DNA of 64,000 bases from Torymus aiolomorphi (Eukaryota; Arthropoda; Insecta; Hymenoptera; Torymidae), in contig CM070877.1 in the NCBI GenBank assembly GCA_036365515.1, forward strand, positions 83,798,522 through 83,862,521, given 5' to 3'. The notes under the pieces were generated by a model. It was not told the DNA's origin, did not search any database, and saw nothing but the letters and a program-made list of their open reading frames with translations. Shown here piece by piece: positions 34,974-46,521 of the stretch; within the stretch, counting starts at the first letter, position 1, and every line of letters starts with the position of its first letter. The translations under genes were made by a program, and so were the position numbers.

Positions 34974-35223
34974 TGTAGGGACTGCGATCTTCCCTCTCAC
35001 TCTAACTACGAGAGTGGGGGAAGCCGCCATGTCGCGCTCTGCGTTGAGCCGCCTGCGAGCGGCAGTCGTTGCTCGAGTCTACGAGCGTGCGGACGTGTGT
35101 CCGCTGTACCCTCCTGTACATTTCAATAAACCTCGTTGCTGTTACTCCTCGACTCATCATTACTCTCTCCTCTCCCCTTCCTTCCTGGAACGTGTTGAGA
35201 GCCGTGGGGCTAGGATCCCCACA
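34974..35223 (+). repeat. Gypsy 3' LTR
   Basis: 250 bp, identical to 30,112-30,361. Followed by the target copy CGTG. Confidence 0.93.
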
Positions 35224-35605
35224 CGTGTGAGTAGTTTTACTGTTCGAATGCGTGCGATTGCGAGAAGTGACGGAGAGGTAACTGTAGCGAGGTGTAGCTT
35301 GCACAAGCAAGAAGGTTTTTTCTTAAGTTAAAATTCTATGTATCTGCTCTGTATAAACCATGTGCTCTCTTGCCAAATGAGATAAAAATAAATTCTGGTT
35401 AATAATATAAAAGGAGGTTTCTGTGTTAACAATTATTATTGATCCTTACGACTGCGCAATAAAATTACATAAAATCACAACAGGTTATGGGCCCAGGTAC
35501 GTAAATGTGGTCAGAAATATAGAAAGGGCAGAAACGTTACCTACACAGCCTAAAAATTCATCAGTAAGTTGAAAGTCAGTTTTTCTTTTTGGAAGTCAAT
35601 CGCAT

Positions 35606-36985
35606 TTGGCAACCTTAGTTGAAGTCTGTGAGAGCACTGGGAAAAGGAACTACACTGCTTGGCGTTTTAAGTTAAACTTATTACTGCGTAGGAAAGAACT
35701 ATTTGAAGTAGCAACAGGAGTAACAGTGAAACATTTTGAGACTGATGCAACGTATGCAGATTGGATAAAGAAAGATATTGAAGCACAAACAATTATAGGA
35801 CTGAATGTAGATAAAAAGATTGCATTAAAGATAAGTATGTGCACATCAGCAGCAAAGATGCTTGAAAGATTAGAAACACTATATGGAAGCAAGGGACAAT
35901 CGTCAAAGGATGGATTACGAATGCAGTTTTTTGGTTTCGTGTATGACGAGGAGAAAACTGTAATAGATAACTGTTTAGTAATTGATGTGCTAGCGCAAGA
36001 GTTACATGCTGCGGGTAAAGAAATTAAGGACGACTGGATAATTTCTCGTATTTTGAATAGTTTGCCAGAGAAGCTTAATCATTTCTACTCAGCTTGGGAA
36101 TCTATTTCCGAAGTTGACAAAACTCTTTCAAAACTTATGGAACGTCTTCAACATGAAGAGCAACGAACGAATAGTCGAGAGTTACAGAGTATTGGAAATT
36201 AGTTGTTGTCAAAAGGCAAAAGTAAGGTTATAAATAAAAATGTAAATGAGAAAAGTCAAGAAAAAGGCCAATCTAAGAAAAATACGTCAAACGTTAGTCA
36301 GTCTAATCAGTCGTCTGGTCGCCCAAGATGTTATAAATGTGGTAAAGTAGGACATATGAAAAATGAATATAGAGGCAAAGCTTGTCAGGAGTATATTGAT
36401 TTTTGCAAAAAGAAATACAAGTGCAATATTTGCAAAGAACCTGGTCATTTCGCCAAAGAATGCCCAAGGAATCACGAAAATAATATCAAGTCCTTCGTCT
36501 CAATTGAGTTATCGTCTGCAACTATACAAAGTATATTAAATGATCGTGACTCTTGGTACAAAGACAGTGGAGCGGCTCATCACATGACTGGGCGTTTGGA
36601 TTGGATGTCAAATGTGAAAGGACTTCAAAATATTGTAAAGGTAGTTGTCGGTGATGCGACTGAATTGGATGCAGTAAGTATAGGTGATGTTCAATTAAGT
36701 GTCTATGACGGTGAAAAATGGTATCCAGTTATACTTCGTAAAGTCTTGTTTGTTCCAAATTTGTCATTCAATTTATTCTCTGTAACGACTGTGTTGGATC
36801 TAGGTTTTAAACAAGAAGCTGATACGGAAAAATCTGTTATTTTGGAAGATTATAAACCAGTCTTAGTTGCTGAAAGATACGGAAGCTTATTCAAGATGAA
36901 ATTCCGCAGAGAAATTATTCATAGACTGTCTGCTCAATCAAAACCTCGCATGAACGTTTCGCTCACCAAAATGTTGGGTACGTAA
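35606..36985 (+). pseudogene. Copia 2 Gag and protease
   Basis: The frame runs from about 35,597 (no clear ATG) through a Copia-type Gag (NYTAWRFKLNLLLRRKELFE, LETLYGSKGQSS, RILNSLPEKLNHF) to a stop TAG at 36,200-36,202. It continues in the same frame with two CCHC-like knuckles, CYKCGKVGHMKNEYRGKAC and CNICKEPGHFAKEC, then the protease WYKDSGAAHHMTGR (catalytic DSGA). Only the second knuckle fits CX2CX4HX4C; the first has a tyrosine where the last cysteine should be. The frame is lost near 36,945. Confidence 0.85.
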
Positions 36986-38112
36986 GAGAGATACTAAAAA
37001 GGAACAATATCAAGTTCATCGATGACTGGAATGGATACGTATGTGAGGGCTGCGCTTATGGAAAGCAGTGTCGAGTACCTCATAAAATAAATCAAGTTGC
37101 AGCTGAAAATTGCTTGGATGTTGTGCATGTGGATCTTGGTGAGATGAACCAACCCTCTTTAGGAGCTAAATATTTTTTAATGTTTAAGGATGACTACAGT
37201 CATGTTCGCACTGTTTATTTTTTAAAAAATAAGTCTGAAGCTATTGATAAGTTACAGGTTTTTCTAAATCTAGTGAAAAATCAATTTTGTCGTCAAGTTA
37301 AAGTACTCAAGTCTGATAACGGAACAGAGATAAAGAACGTTAGAAGTCGTGATATCTTTGAGAGATTGGGCATTTTTCATCAACGATGAGCACCATACAT
37401 GCCTCAGCAAAATGGCAGAATAGAGAGAGAAATGCGCACTATCGTCGAAGCTGCTCGTGCTGAAATTTATGCTAAACAACTAGGTCTGAGTTTGTGGGCA
37501 GAAGCTCTAAACTACTCAGTATTCACATTAAACCAAACTGGCACCAGTTCAATAAAAGGAAAAAGTCCAGCTGACTTATGGTTTGGTCGTCGCATCGATG
37601 TCAAATCAATGAAACCATTTGGCAGTGAATGTTTTGTATGGAAACCGGAAATTCAATGGCAAAAATTGGATCAGGAAAGCTCTAAAGGTATGTTTGTTGG
37701 ATATGACATACAAGAGCAAGGATATCGTGTCTACATTCCACACAAGCATCATGTCGAAGTGTCTTGCAACGTACTGTTCAAAGAAAACCTTTGTTTTGAA
37801 GAAAATTCATTTGAAATTTATCTGAATGAAAGAGAAAGAAATGAGTTCAAAGACGAAGAAGAAAATCAGCTAAAATCAGGGGAGAAAGAAAAGTCAAACT
37901 CTGATGGTGAAAGTGAGGAGGAGAAAATGAGCAGTGACGAAAGTGAAACTAGCTACAAAAGTCTTGAAGAAAAAAATGGAAGTAAGCCTGAAGAAAGTCA
38001 AGATCATAAAAATGAGAAAGAACAATCTAATGCATCTGCTCGAAATCTACGTAATAGAGGACAAATAAAACCCCCTACAAAATACAGCGATTATTTTACG
38101 AATTTCTTTTAG
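36945..38112 (+). pseudogene. Copia 2 integrase, truncated before reverse transcriptase
   Basis: After the frame shift: a GAG-pre-integrase block (HERFAHQNVGYVREILKRNN), the integrase core with LDVVHVDLGEMN (D), KVLKSDNGTEIKN (D) and the glutamate in MPQQNGRIEREMRTI (E). A TGA stop at 37,387-37,389 interrupts it. Downstream is the usual AlaLeuAsn/KPFGSECFVW region and an acidic linker (EEKMSSDESETS), then KPPTKYSDYFTNFF at 38,112. In Copia the RT would start here, and none is found. The carboxy-terminal deletion and two stops make this an inactive fragment. Confidence 0.85.
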
Positions 38113-38388
38113 TCCAGGCATTATAGACAACTGATGACAGGAATTCCCAATAGAGTAAAAAATATATGAGCGTATAGGAAATTAAATTTAAAAATGAGTT
38201 TCTTTTTCATTAAATTCGATCCTAAGTAGCGAACATAACCAAAAAAATTGGCAAAGTGTCCAAAAACGGTTTTTCGTAAATAACTAAAAAACTATAGCTC
38301 CTACCGAAGAAAGTTAAGTGAGAAAATTGTAGGTATTAAAAATATCTATCAAAATGCTCTATTATAATTTATCGATATTTATCGTATT
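38113..38388. other. Junction between Copia fragment and Academ-like element
   Basis: AT-rich, with ACGGTTTTTCGTAAATAACT and related low-complexity DNA. It may be the outer part of the left terminal repeat of the next element, for which the right side has no counterpart. Confidence 0.4.
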
Positions 38389-39499
38389 TTTCGAGTTATA
38401 TCGAAAAGACCGATAAAAATCGGGTTCTCTAGATCTCATTAACTATAACGTTTCCACACTTGTTACTTGCGGTAAATATAGCTCATGGTAAGATAAAAAA
38501 ATTCTTTTTTGAAAAATTAAAAAATATTGATTATTTATCGAGTTATCTGGATTTATTGAAGAAAAGGTGCTCTCATAAGTTCGTTAGATCTTCAGGGAAT
38601 GGTGCTAGAGCAACGATTCAGGGCTTATTTTGTTCTTAAAGAGTTGTACTATTATGCTATTGAAAAATTGTATCGATTTTGTTTATTTAAAGGGTCAAAA
38701 AGTCAATTTGAAAATATTGCACTTTTTTAGACATGTTTTTATTTGAATAATTTTCTTAATTTTTATTTTGTGGAAATGACAGTTACGGGAATAGATTCCT
38801 GGTATTTTTTCACGAATTTTGAAAAAAAAAAATTTCTACGACTATCAGGAGCCGAGATAATTTTTTTATTTCAAAAAAATCTGGAAGGCGAAATAAACAT
38901 CGTAGAGCACTGAGCTTAACGCATGTTAACATTAAATGTCTATATTTTCAATAAAAAAATTCTAGGATATGTTTCATTAGTTTATAGTATTCGAAATTTA
39001 ATAATAAAGTGCGAAGCGTGCGGACGCGGAGAGCGGCAGCTCTGGAGCTGCCGGCGGAGTGGGGGGAAGTGCTGCGCGCATTTCGTGCATTCAAAATGAC
39101 TCGCGCTTGCTAAATCTTTAATATCTCATAATTCATATCATATTTATTCTTGCCTTAGAAGCTAAATAGACCCGGGAACACCTCATTTTTATTTACTTTC
39201 CCATATTTTCTTTACTTTATTCGACATTTAAATTATCTTTTACTATAACTACAATATTTGTCGTGCAATACCTCAATTTTTGCCTTATTAATCATATTAA
39301 TATTATATATTTGTTGCTGGATTTTCCAATAATTTTTTCCATTTATTTTAAAATATATATGCACAATTATTTATTGCATTTATAACTGTACGTGTTTATA
39401 ATATTAAATTATAAATCCGAAAATTCAAAGCACTGAATTACTTTTCATAGTTTTGAAACGTAACGGTATATTTGGAAGGGACCCAGGTATAAGTATGAC
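38389..39499. repeat. Left terminal inverted repeat of the Academ-like element
   Basis: The reverse complement of 47,959-49,048 with small differences. The palindrome GGCAGCTCTGGAGCTGCC lies inside it. Confidence 0.8.
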
Positions 39500-39578
39500 G
39501 CTTTTAAAAGATATAAAAAAAGAAATAAAAATAAATTCATTTATTTAAAAAATCACAAGTGTATGAAATATATACAAA

Positions 39579-40978
39579 TTATTTATTCAATGAAATTTTC
39601 CTTCTCTTCGTTCGATTGTGTTCTGATTCACTTTCTTGATCTATTTCTTCCACATTTTCGTGAAGAAGTATGTTAAAAGCATCAGAAGAATCTTCATCAA
39701 CATTTTCAAATTCTGACTGATCAATATGTTCGTCAAGAAATTTGTCGAAATCATCAAGATAGTCTTCATTTATTTCGATTTTAGCAGGAGTTTCGAAATT
39801 TTCACAGTGAGTTGAGTCACAGTGTTTGCAAACGCTCGTGCATTTGAGAAAATTTTTTTTACAGCCACATACTTTAGACTTGCAAGCACCTGCACAGCTA
39901 CAAGATATTTTTTTTATAATTTCCTCTGGTATCAAGGGTTCCGTAGTATACATTGGCATTAGCATATTATCTGAGACTTTCCAGCTCCACTGAGTCACAT
40001 CGAAGTCGTCGTTGCCCAACCATTTTTGCAATTGTAAATAAACTCTGAAGGCATATTGTTTGGCAGCTCCTTCAGTTGGAGGAAGATTTTCTAATTGAAA
40101 TGAAGCTCGAGATGTAGATCGCTTAAAATACTCAAAGCGATGTTCCTTGAGCGGGCCTTCTGTTTTATTGCAATATAGCAAAGAAATAATTTGATACATA
40201 TTCTTCGTAATTTGTTCATGAAGAGCATTTTTGTTATAAAAAATATCTATTAATTTCAGATAATCAGAATTAGAATTAAATATTTTTAATAATTTATTCT
40301 TCCCTTGTTTATAAAATGAAGAGACTGTATCACAGCCCGATACAGCGTGAAAAAAAGCTACATATTTTGATAACTCTGGATATCTAAAGCTGTTATTGGA
40401 GTACCATTGATCTACATCTCGTCCTTTTCCTTTTTTCAATAAGAAAATATTCTTTGTACTGGGAATCAATTGCGTTAGGAGTACAATTAAATCTACATCG
40501 TCCCCAACTATAATAATGTTATTTATTGCAGTCAGATTTGCCGCTGTTTCGATAATTAATGAATCTGCATCTTCTTCAGCTATCTTAGTTTCAACTCCAG
40601 CATTTTGTAATTCAACAGAAAGCATACTAATAAGCCTTTTCTTATTGCTATTATTTGACAAAAAATTCGCCTGCTTTCCAGTGATTTTTGTGTTCTCATC
40701 AAAATGAATTTCTCGAGATACATTGTTACGTTGCCGTCTCGATCGCTCCCACGTTTTCAAATTACTGCTTGTATCTTTTGTATATTTTTTGATGAAGATT
40801 CTATACTTCCAAAAGATTTTCCAATATGGCTCTGCAATACTTTTATTCCTTCTTCATACGCATTGTAACAGTTTATGCTTTCATTACCGACTATTTCAGA
40901 GTAAATAGACATTACAAATTTTGATTGTACGAATAGATTGTACTTTTCGAAAAATTCATTAATTTTCTCCAAATCCAC
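39579..40978 (-). pseudogene. Academ-like transposase, XPG-like and CXC region
   Basis: Reading down from 40,978 the frame has NEFFEKYNLFVQSKF and, after a break at 40,760, a run of 393 residues to 39,579. Motifs in that run: EEDADSLIIETAAN and VGDDVDLIVLL, which resemble the acidic XPG-I pattern (E..AE..A..TEDSDLL), FFHAVSGCDTVSSFYKQGK, a GCDT/GKG helix-hairpin-helix-like segment, and a C-terminal CSCAGACKSKVCGCKKNFLK followed by CTSVCKHCDSTHCENF, a CXC-type zinc-binding tail. The acidic tail after it ends at 39,579. These motif comparisons are from memory of FEN/XPG nucleases and are not a computed alignment. Confidence 0.6.
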
Positions 40979-41182
40979 GAGTGTCTATATGTTGCTCTGA
41001 CGTATCGAACGAAACGTTACAAATTTTTCCATTTCATTACATATCTCAGTCAACGCTATGGTAGATAAAATCCACGTTGCAATAACACTATCAGAAATTC
41101 CACGCCCATGGGTCAATCCACCACTAGTTTTCATCGACTTCATCAAAACCTGCTCGATAGTCATATCTGCAAAAATACCAGG

Positions 41183-42220
41183 TCATGATTTTTCAGACCT
41201 TCTGATCGTAAAGAAGCCGCTCTTTGCAAATTTATCGTGTTCAAAAATATCCATTGTGGATTCTAATGCTATCATATCTTGAACGTACATATTACTACAT
41301 TTAGAATACAAGTGATGTCCACTAGCGTGGAAGTACGGCAACATACTTTTCAAACATTGCAAGTGCAATGCCCAATTCCCACTACACTCAGCTTCAATGA
41401 AACGCTTTACAATGTTTATCATAATGAAATATTGTATCCATAATTTACAAATTGGGCCTCTTTCTTCAATTTTCCGTAATTGTTCAATAAACCTTTTTTT
41501 AATAAGAATTACTTCATCATAGCAAGCACTCGAATCTTCATCTGATTTCTTAATGTTCTTTGTAAATTGAGACAAGCAAGAAATTTCTTCTTCACTTAAA
41601 GGAATTTCTTGAAATATTTGAGCAGCAAGTGATGCTTGAATTAATGTATGTTCTCTTATCGCTCTGGAATCAGTATGACCTTGAAGTGCTTTTTCAGCAG
41701 ATTTTTCAGCAAATAAGACGCAAAATGCTTCTTGAAGTCCAGAACCTTTCATTATAAATCCAATAGATCCTAAAAAACTCATAAGCATGTGGAAGCCTCC
41801 AAGTCGTACTGTAATTGATTTTAAATTATAAGGATCATTCGCAGAATCTATACAAGAAACTATTTCGCACGCTTTCAAGTATAAAGGCTGATCGAAAGTA
41901 ACAAAACAGCGCTCCTGAGCCCTTGATTTGCATCTTTGCGCTGCTTCGACAAGAACTGTAAATATTGTATTGTAATCAGTAGGAGGATGATTTACGAATG
42001 GAATCGGTATTATTCTTGATGTATTGTAATCAACATTTTCATGGCATTCTTCTTGAAAACCACTCCATCCTTTCGTTTCAAGCGGACGTGTATTTTTAGG
42101 CACGACCGCTACTCGGGAGAGCCTTATATTTTCACCAGAGTGAAAATTGTAACTCCCCGAAAACTGGCAATTTACTGTATAAAAACTATTTTCCGCCCAG
42201 AAATAGTTCATTTTAGACAT
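41183..42220 (-). pseudogene. Academ-like transposase, central region
   Basis: 345 residues (start near MSKMNYFWAENSF). Recognisable blocks are RCFVTFDQPLYLKACEIV, the highly conserved-looking ITVRLGGFHMLMSFLGSIG, FIMKGSGLQEAFCVLFAEKS, and CLKSMLPYFHASGHHLYSKC near the end. The motif HLLMSFLGSIG and the MLPYF.A.GH..Y motif are typical of this large animal transposase group, as I remember it. A stop at 41,183 precedes GIFADMTIEQVLMKSMKTSG and GLTHGRGISDSVIATW (41,180-40,990), which continue the protein. There is no good start here, so it is not an independent gene. Confidence 0.65.
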
Positions 42221-42570
42221 TTTCTATGATGTATGTATGTATGTACGTTCGTATGTAATCAAGTTTATGGATTATCTCAGAGAATTTTCGATGGATTTCA
42301 TCGGAATTGCGGGAAAATACTCCTCTAATTATACCTAAGTGCTGGTCCCTTAACCAGAAAGATCGATGAAAAATTGTTCAAATGCGAGCACAAAGAAATA
42401 TCTCAAAAAATCGATTTTTAAGCCTAATGTCTAGAAAAATTAATTTTAAGCTAACATCTACAGGTCTATCTGCTAAAACTAATTAAAATACACATTTTTT
42501 CTGTTGAAGACTTTTCTCTAAGAGCAATATTTACCAAGATAACTGCGAAAAACATCAAAAAAGGTCAAAA
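42221..42570. other. Spacer inside the transposase gap
   Basis: AT-rich. GTATGTATGTACGTTCGTATG near 42,232 is a short GTAT repeat. No gene. The 3.6-kb gap 42,221-45,855 separates two parts of one protein, so it is an insertion or an intron. Confidence 0.4.
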
Positions 42571-43290
42571 ATGGACGATTTTTGACTATAACTTGACAGG
42601 ATTTGATTTTATACGAAAATGTTAAATACAAAAGTTGTAGATTATAATAATACAAAACTTTTTCCATTTAACATTTTCATATAAAATCAACTCCTGATGA
42701 ATTACACTTATAAAAACGATTTTAAACGCATAACTATACATAAAATGGACGATTTTTGACTATAACTTGACAGAATTTGATTTTACACAAAAATATTAAA
42801 TATAAAAGTTGTAGATTATAATAAAACAAAACTTTTTCCATTTAACATTTTCATATAAAATCAACTCTCGACGAGTTACACTTATAAAAACGATTTTAAA
42901 CGCCAAAATACACATAAAAACAAAATGGACGATTTTCGGCTATAACTTGTTAGGATTTGATTTTTCGCAAAAATCTTAAATACAAAAGTTGTAGATAATA
43001 TTGAAACAAAACTTTTTTCTACTTAACATTTTTTTGTAAAATCAACTCCTGACGAGTTAATCTTATAAAAACTATTTTAAACGCCAAAAAATACATATAA
43101 AATGGAAGATTTTCGACTGTAACTTGACAGTATTTAATTTTACACAAAAATATTCAATACATAAGTTATAGATAATAGTTAAACAAAACTTTTTCCCATT
43201 TAAGATTTTCATGTAAAATAAATACCTGACGAGTTAAATCTATAGAAACGATTTTAAACGCCAAAATATACATAAAATAGGCAATTTTTG
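42571..43290. repeat. Tandem repeat with about 177-bp unit
   Basis: The block ATGGACGATTTTTGACTATA starts units at 42,571, 42,745, 42,925, 43,102 and (degenerate) 43,278, so spacings are 174, 180, 177 and 176. Each unit contains TTAAATACAAAAGTTGTAG and ACAAAACTTTTTCCATTTAA and an ACGAGTTA end. A single related fragment lies near 45,285. It sits in the gap that splits the transposase. Confidence 0.8.
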
Positions 43291-45714
43291 CTTATCGTAC
43301 AAAGAATTGATTTCCAATAGGACTCTTAAATACAAAGGATATCGTTTAAATACCAATAAAAAAACTAAAACAATAACTAACAAAAACTGTTACATAAAAG
43401 CTGTCAAATCTTACAATTTCTTGTCATGATCTAGAGAACTTAGTATATAGTAAAATCAAAATTAGAAAAATGTATAAAAATTGCGTTGTTAAAAATCTAT
43501 AATTATGTTATCTTTCTGTCTTGATAATAAATAGAAATTTCATATAAAATTACACAGCTTAACCTGTTAATTATGTTCACAGAACCTAAGCGATTGAACT
43601 TAGAGAAACAAAATTGTCTAATATTATAAAAGTACATGTTAAAGTAATATCATATTACACAAAAGTGTAATGTATGTGTTATAGATTTTGTAGTATAGTA
43701 AAGTTCAATATGTATAAAGAATTAAAATGAGAACTATTAAATACGCAAGACTCACTTATATATACAATAGATACCTTGAGATGAGTTTTTATACCCTGAC
43801 TAAACTTAGAAATTAACTAGATGAGCTAATATGACCAGCGACAACTGCTTACCGGTATCGCATCTAACCACACACACAGCACTTTTATGATATCCCCCAG
43901 TTCCTAATTATCTATCCCCTCACATTTTAAAGCACTAACACTTGAAGATCATTGTAGAGCTGGGGAAGCTGCAAAATGAGGCTGGATGGCCCAGGGCGGG
44001 CTCTACTGCATGGATATCAGTGTGCTCAGAATTATCTAATAGCCATCTGAGAGGAAAATACTATAGAGACCGACATGCATGTCTCAATCTCAAGGACTCC
44101 CTCACCGTAGGAATGAACAAAACACATGAATAGATCAGTCACTGATCTAGGAGACAAGCGAGGAGAGTTGAGCATCTACAAACCACATATGACTAATGAA
44201 AAAATGACACAAAAAACATTACATTATAAAAGAAAATACTGTAGCAATGGTTGTTGTTCACTATTCTCGCTGCACCAGCTGCCTCTAGCAATTAGAGGGG
44301 AAAGACTGGTGGAACCTTCACTTGTTGTTTCATTGCTGAAAACACCTCCATCCTGAGAGTCGCTGAAGGCACCAGCAGCAGATCAACTGTACACAGAGCC
44401 ACTAGTATAGGAGTCAAACACACACATGGAAAGTTGAGTATCTGAAAACCACATATGACTAATAAATAAATGAGCCAAGCAACATCACCACACTCAAGAA
44501 AGATTCTGCAGCAGTGCCCATCGTTTACACTACTCTCGTCGCCAGATACCTGCAACAAGAGAAAGTACCATCAGCTTACCTATCAGAGAGGTTAGGAACG
44601 AGAAAGGGCTTACGAAATTTGCTTTCGCCGTCGACACGCTACCTTCTTGTCTCTGACAGATATCATCATCAACCAGTAGACACGATGAAAGGGACGACAT
44701 TCTCCAGGACGGCGTATTGCAGCAGCCGCCGTCATCACTGGGAACGCCGGGAGCCAGACGATGCGATTGTTGACATCACACCATGGACATACGCGCGCGC
44801 ACGTCGCCGTAGGGCCGCAGACCCACAGTCAACACAGACTCACTAGGGCTAGTAGCAGAAAGAGCGCGCGCGATCCATATATATATATATATATATAGAT
44901 ATATCATATCTTATATATCAGGGAGCGTTCACAGTCACGTGGGTCGCATGCGTTTTTCCGCTGGTGCGCACGCACTATGCACAGCCTATAGCCGAGATGG
45001 CCGTTACGGCTGATATAAGTACTCTGTACGCACGCAGCACCAAGCCAGATTACCATTGACGAATGCACCAGTGTTGAGTTTTCTCTTTTTGTTTTTCTCC
45101 TATTTGCGGTATCAGTGTATGTGTGCATGTGTGTATATGTATAAGTTATACGAACATAAGTGAGCGATTAGTCTACAGTTTTCGTTAGACTGTGTAAAAT
45201 TTAACTTTATATTTTTGTATCAATCGGGAGTAATGAAACGGTATTTTTCCTTATGTCATTCAAGCATTTTACTTAACACAATAATTTCAAATACAAAAGT
45301 TGTTGAAAACATTGAAATAAAACTTTTTTTCTATTCAACATTTGCGTAAATAAAAATAAAAACTATTATTATAATTCAAATAGAAATAATGAAAACAATG
45401 TTTTTAATTTTAAATATAATTGCAATCATAGTACTTATATATTTAATATTCCTATGTGTACTTTAATCATATCAATTAATAATACTTAATTAATTTATAT
45501 GAATCATAGACTATTTGAAAAGTTATCTGCATATATATCTATATTTGTAGAATTATAAGGAAAATATTCTACAAAAAAATAATAAATATGTAATAGTAAA
45601 TGCATAATTTCCATTTAAATTTTACTGCAGAGATGTATTTATGTGTATTCTAATGATAATAACGATGAAAATAAGTATTACAATTAATGCAATAATAAAA
45701 TTATAAGGTTTTTC
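43291..45714. other. Noncoding part of the gap, direct duplication and promoter-like island
   Basis: 43,291-43,900 is AT-rich. A block near 44,155-44,215 (GAGTTGAGCATCTACAAACC) is repeated with changes near 44,430-44,480, both containing CACATATGACTAAT. 44,840-45,130 is GC-richer, with a (TA)n run and GAGCGTTCACAGTCACGTGG. No gene was recognised, and short frames in it have no motifs. Confidence 0.45.
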
Positions 45715-45855
45715 TGAGCATTGCGGTCGTGCCTATTATGTAAAAACGAAGTTTTTACATAGGGAGGGGGCGGGCGACGAGCGAAGCGAGGAGCAGGTGT
45801 GTGTGGGGGCGGGGGGGGTTGGCATGCTGAAGGCACGCAGGGGGGCGCAGCCCCC
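45715..45855. repeat. G-rich island with hairpins
   Basis: TATGTAAAAAC-GAA-GTTTTTACATA is a perfect hairpin at 45,737-45,761. It is followed by long G runs (GGGAGGGGGCGGG; GGGGGCGGGGGGGG), then GAGCGAAGCGAG and a palindrome GGGGGGCGCAGCCCCCC directly next to the break in the transposase frame (45,856). The G runs could form quadruplexes on the plus strand. It looks like a foreign insertion. Confidence 0.7.
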
Positions 45856-46521
45856 CTAGTTTTGATGTAACCAAACAAAATCTGCAGTGGAAATATCGAA
45901 TTCATCACGAAGGTGATCAAAATTCTGTACAGTTATATTATGTAATCCTATTGACGTACCTCTATCAAATAACTTGAGGGGAAGAAATCCAAATTTTCCA
46001 ATTTCTGTGACACACATTATGCCGCCCATAGCATGGAAAGTTTTAAAGCCATCAATCGTATTTGTATTGTGGTCCACGTTATCAAAAGAAAACTGAATGA
46101 AGGCATCGTCAGAAATTTTAATTTGTTCAGGATCATTTACTATAGATGATTCGAATTGCAGCGTTTCACGATAAGATGCACACAGTCCCAAATAAGATAA
46201 AGTATCTAATAGACCTCTTGCAGCGAATTTTTTGTGTATAAAAGATGACAAGCCTAATAAAATTGATGACAAAAATGTTCGAGGTCTGACGCAAGATATT
46301 AAAATGTGCGCAATTGTAGAAACTCGTTTGGACCATTTATTTTCCAATGTGCGTTCCGGGCAACGCTTGTTGCTTTTAATAACAGTATTTAAAAATACCT
46401 GCAAAGTTTTTGGAACATCTTTTTCAACATCATCTAAGAAGGAGCTTGAAGCGTTATAACAATGTGTATCATAGTGTCTAATTCTTATAACTTGACGAAT
46501 AATATTGGCAGCCATTTCCAA
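45856..46521 (-). pseudogene. Academ-like transposase, second segment
   Basis: 221 residues: EMAANIIRQVIRIRHYD, PKTLQVFLNTVIKSN, LLGLSSFIHKKFAARGLLDT, then FSFDNVDHNTNTIDGFKTFH and GGIMCVTEIGKFGFLPL. The FDNxDHNxxTLDGxxTFH motif is characteristic of this protein group. It is joined to the preceding segment by a frame shift in a T run near 46,557-46,564. The end, STADFVWLHQN, is cut by the G-rich island. Confidence 0.65.

Larger units (their letters stand above)
30108..35227 (+). mobile_element. Gypsy retrotransposon, CsRn1-like, nearly intact
   Basis: Two LTRs of 250 bp (30,112-30,361 and 34,974-35,223), beginning TGTAGGGACTGCG and ending GATCCCCACA, are identical as far as I can compare them. 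They are flanked by a 4-bp target duplication, CGTG (30,108-30,111 and 35,224-35,227). The primer site TGGTGACCCCGAC follows the 5' LTR and fits the 3' end of tRNA-Trp, which the CsRn1 clade uses. A purine tract TTGGGGGGGAG precedes the 3' LTR. The Gag zinc knuckle is of the CHCC type. The element sits inside the 5' LTR of a Copia element and looks recent; one frame shift in pol is the only visible defect. Confidence 0.92.
30063..38112 (+). mobile_element. Copia retrotransposon 2, with Gypsy nested in its 5' LTR
   Basis: The 5' LTR begins TGTTGGATTTCAATG at 30,063, is cut at 30,111 by the Gypsy element, resumes at 35,228 and ends ATCACAACA at 35,482 (304 bp when the duplicated target is counted once). 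The primer-binding sequence GGTTATGGGCCCAG follows at 35,483. Gag, protease and integrase remain (35,606-38,112). Reverse transcriptase, RNase H and a 3' LTR are missing; the element stops near 38,112, shortly before the terminal repeat of the next transposon. Confidence 0.85.
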
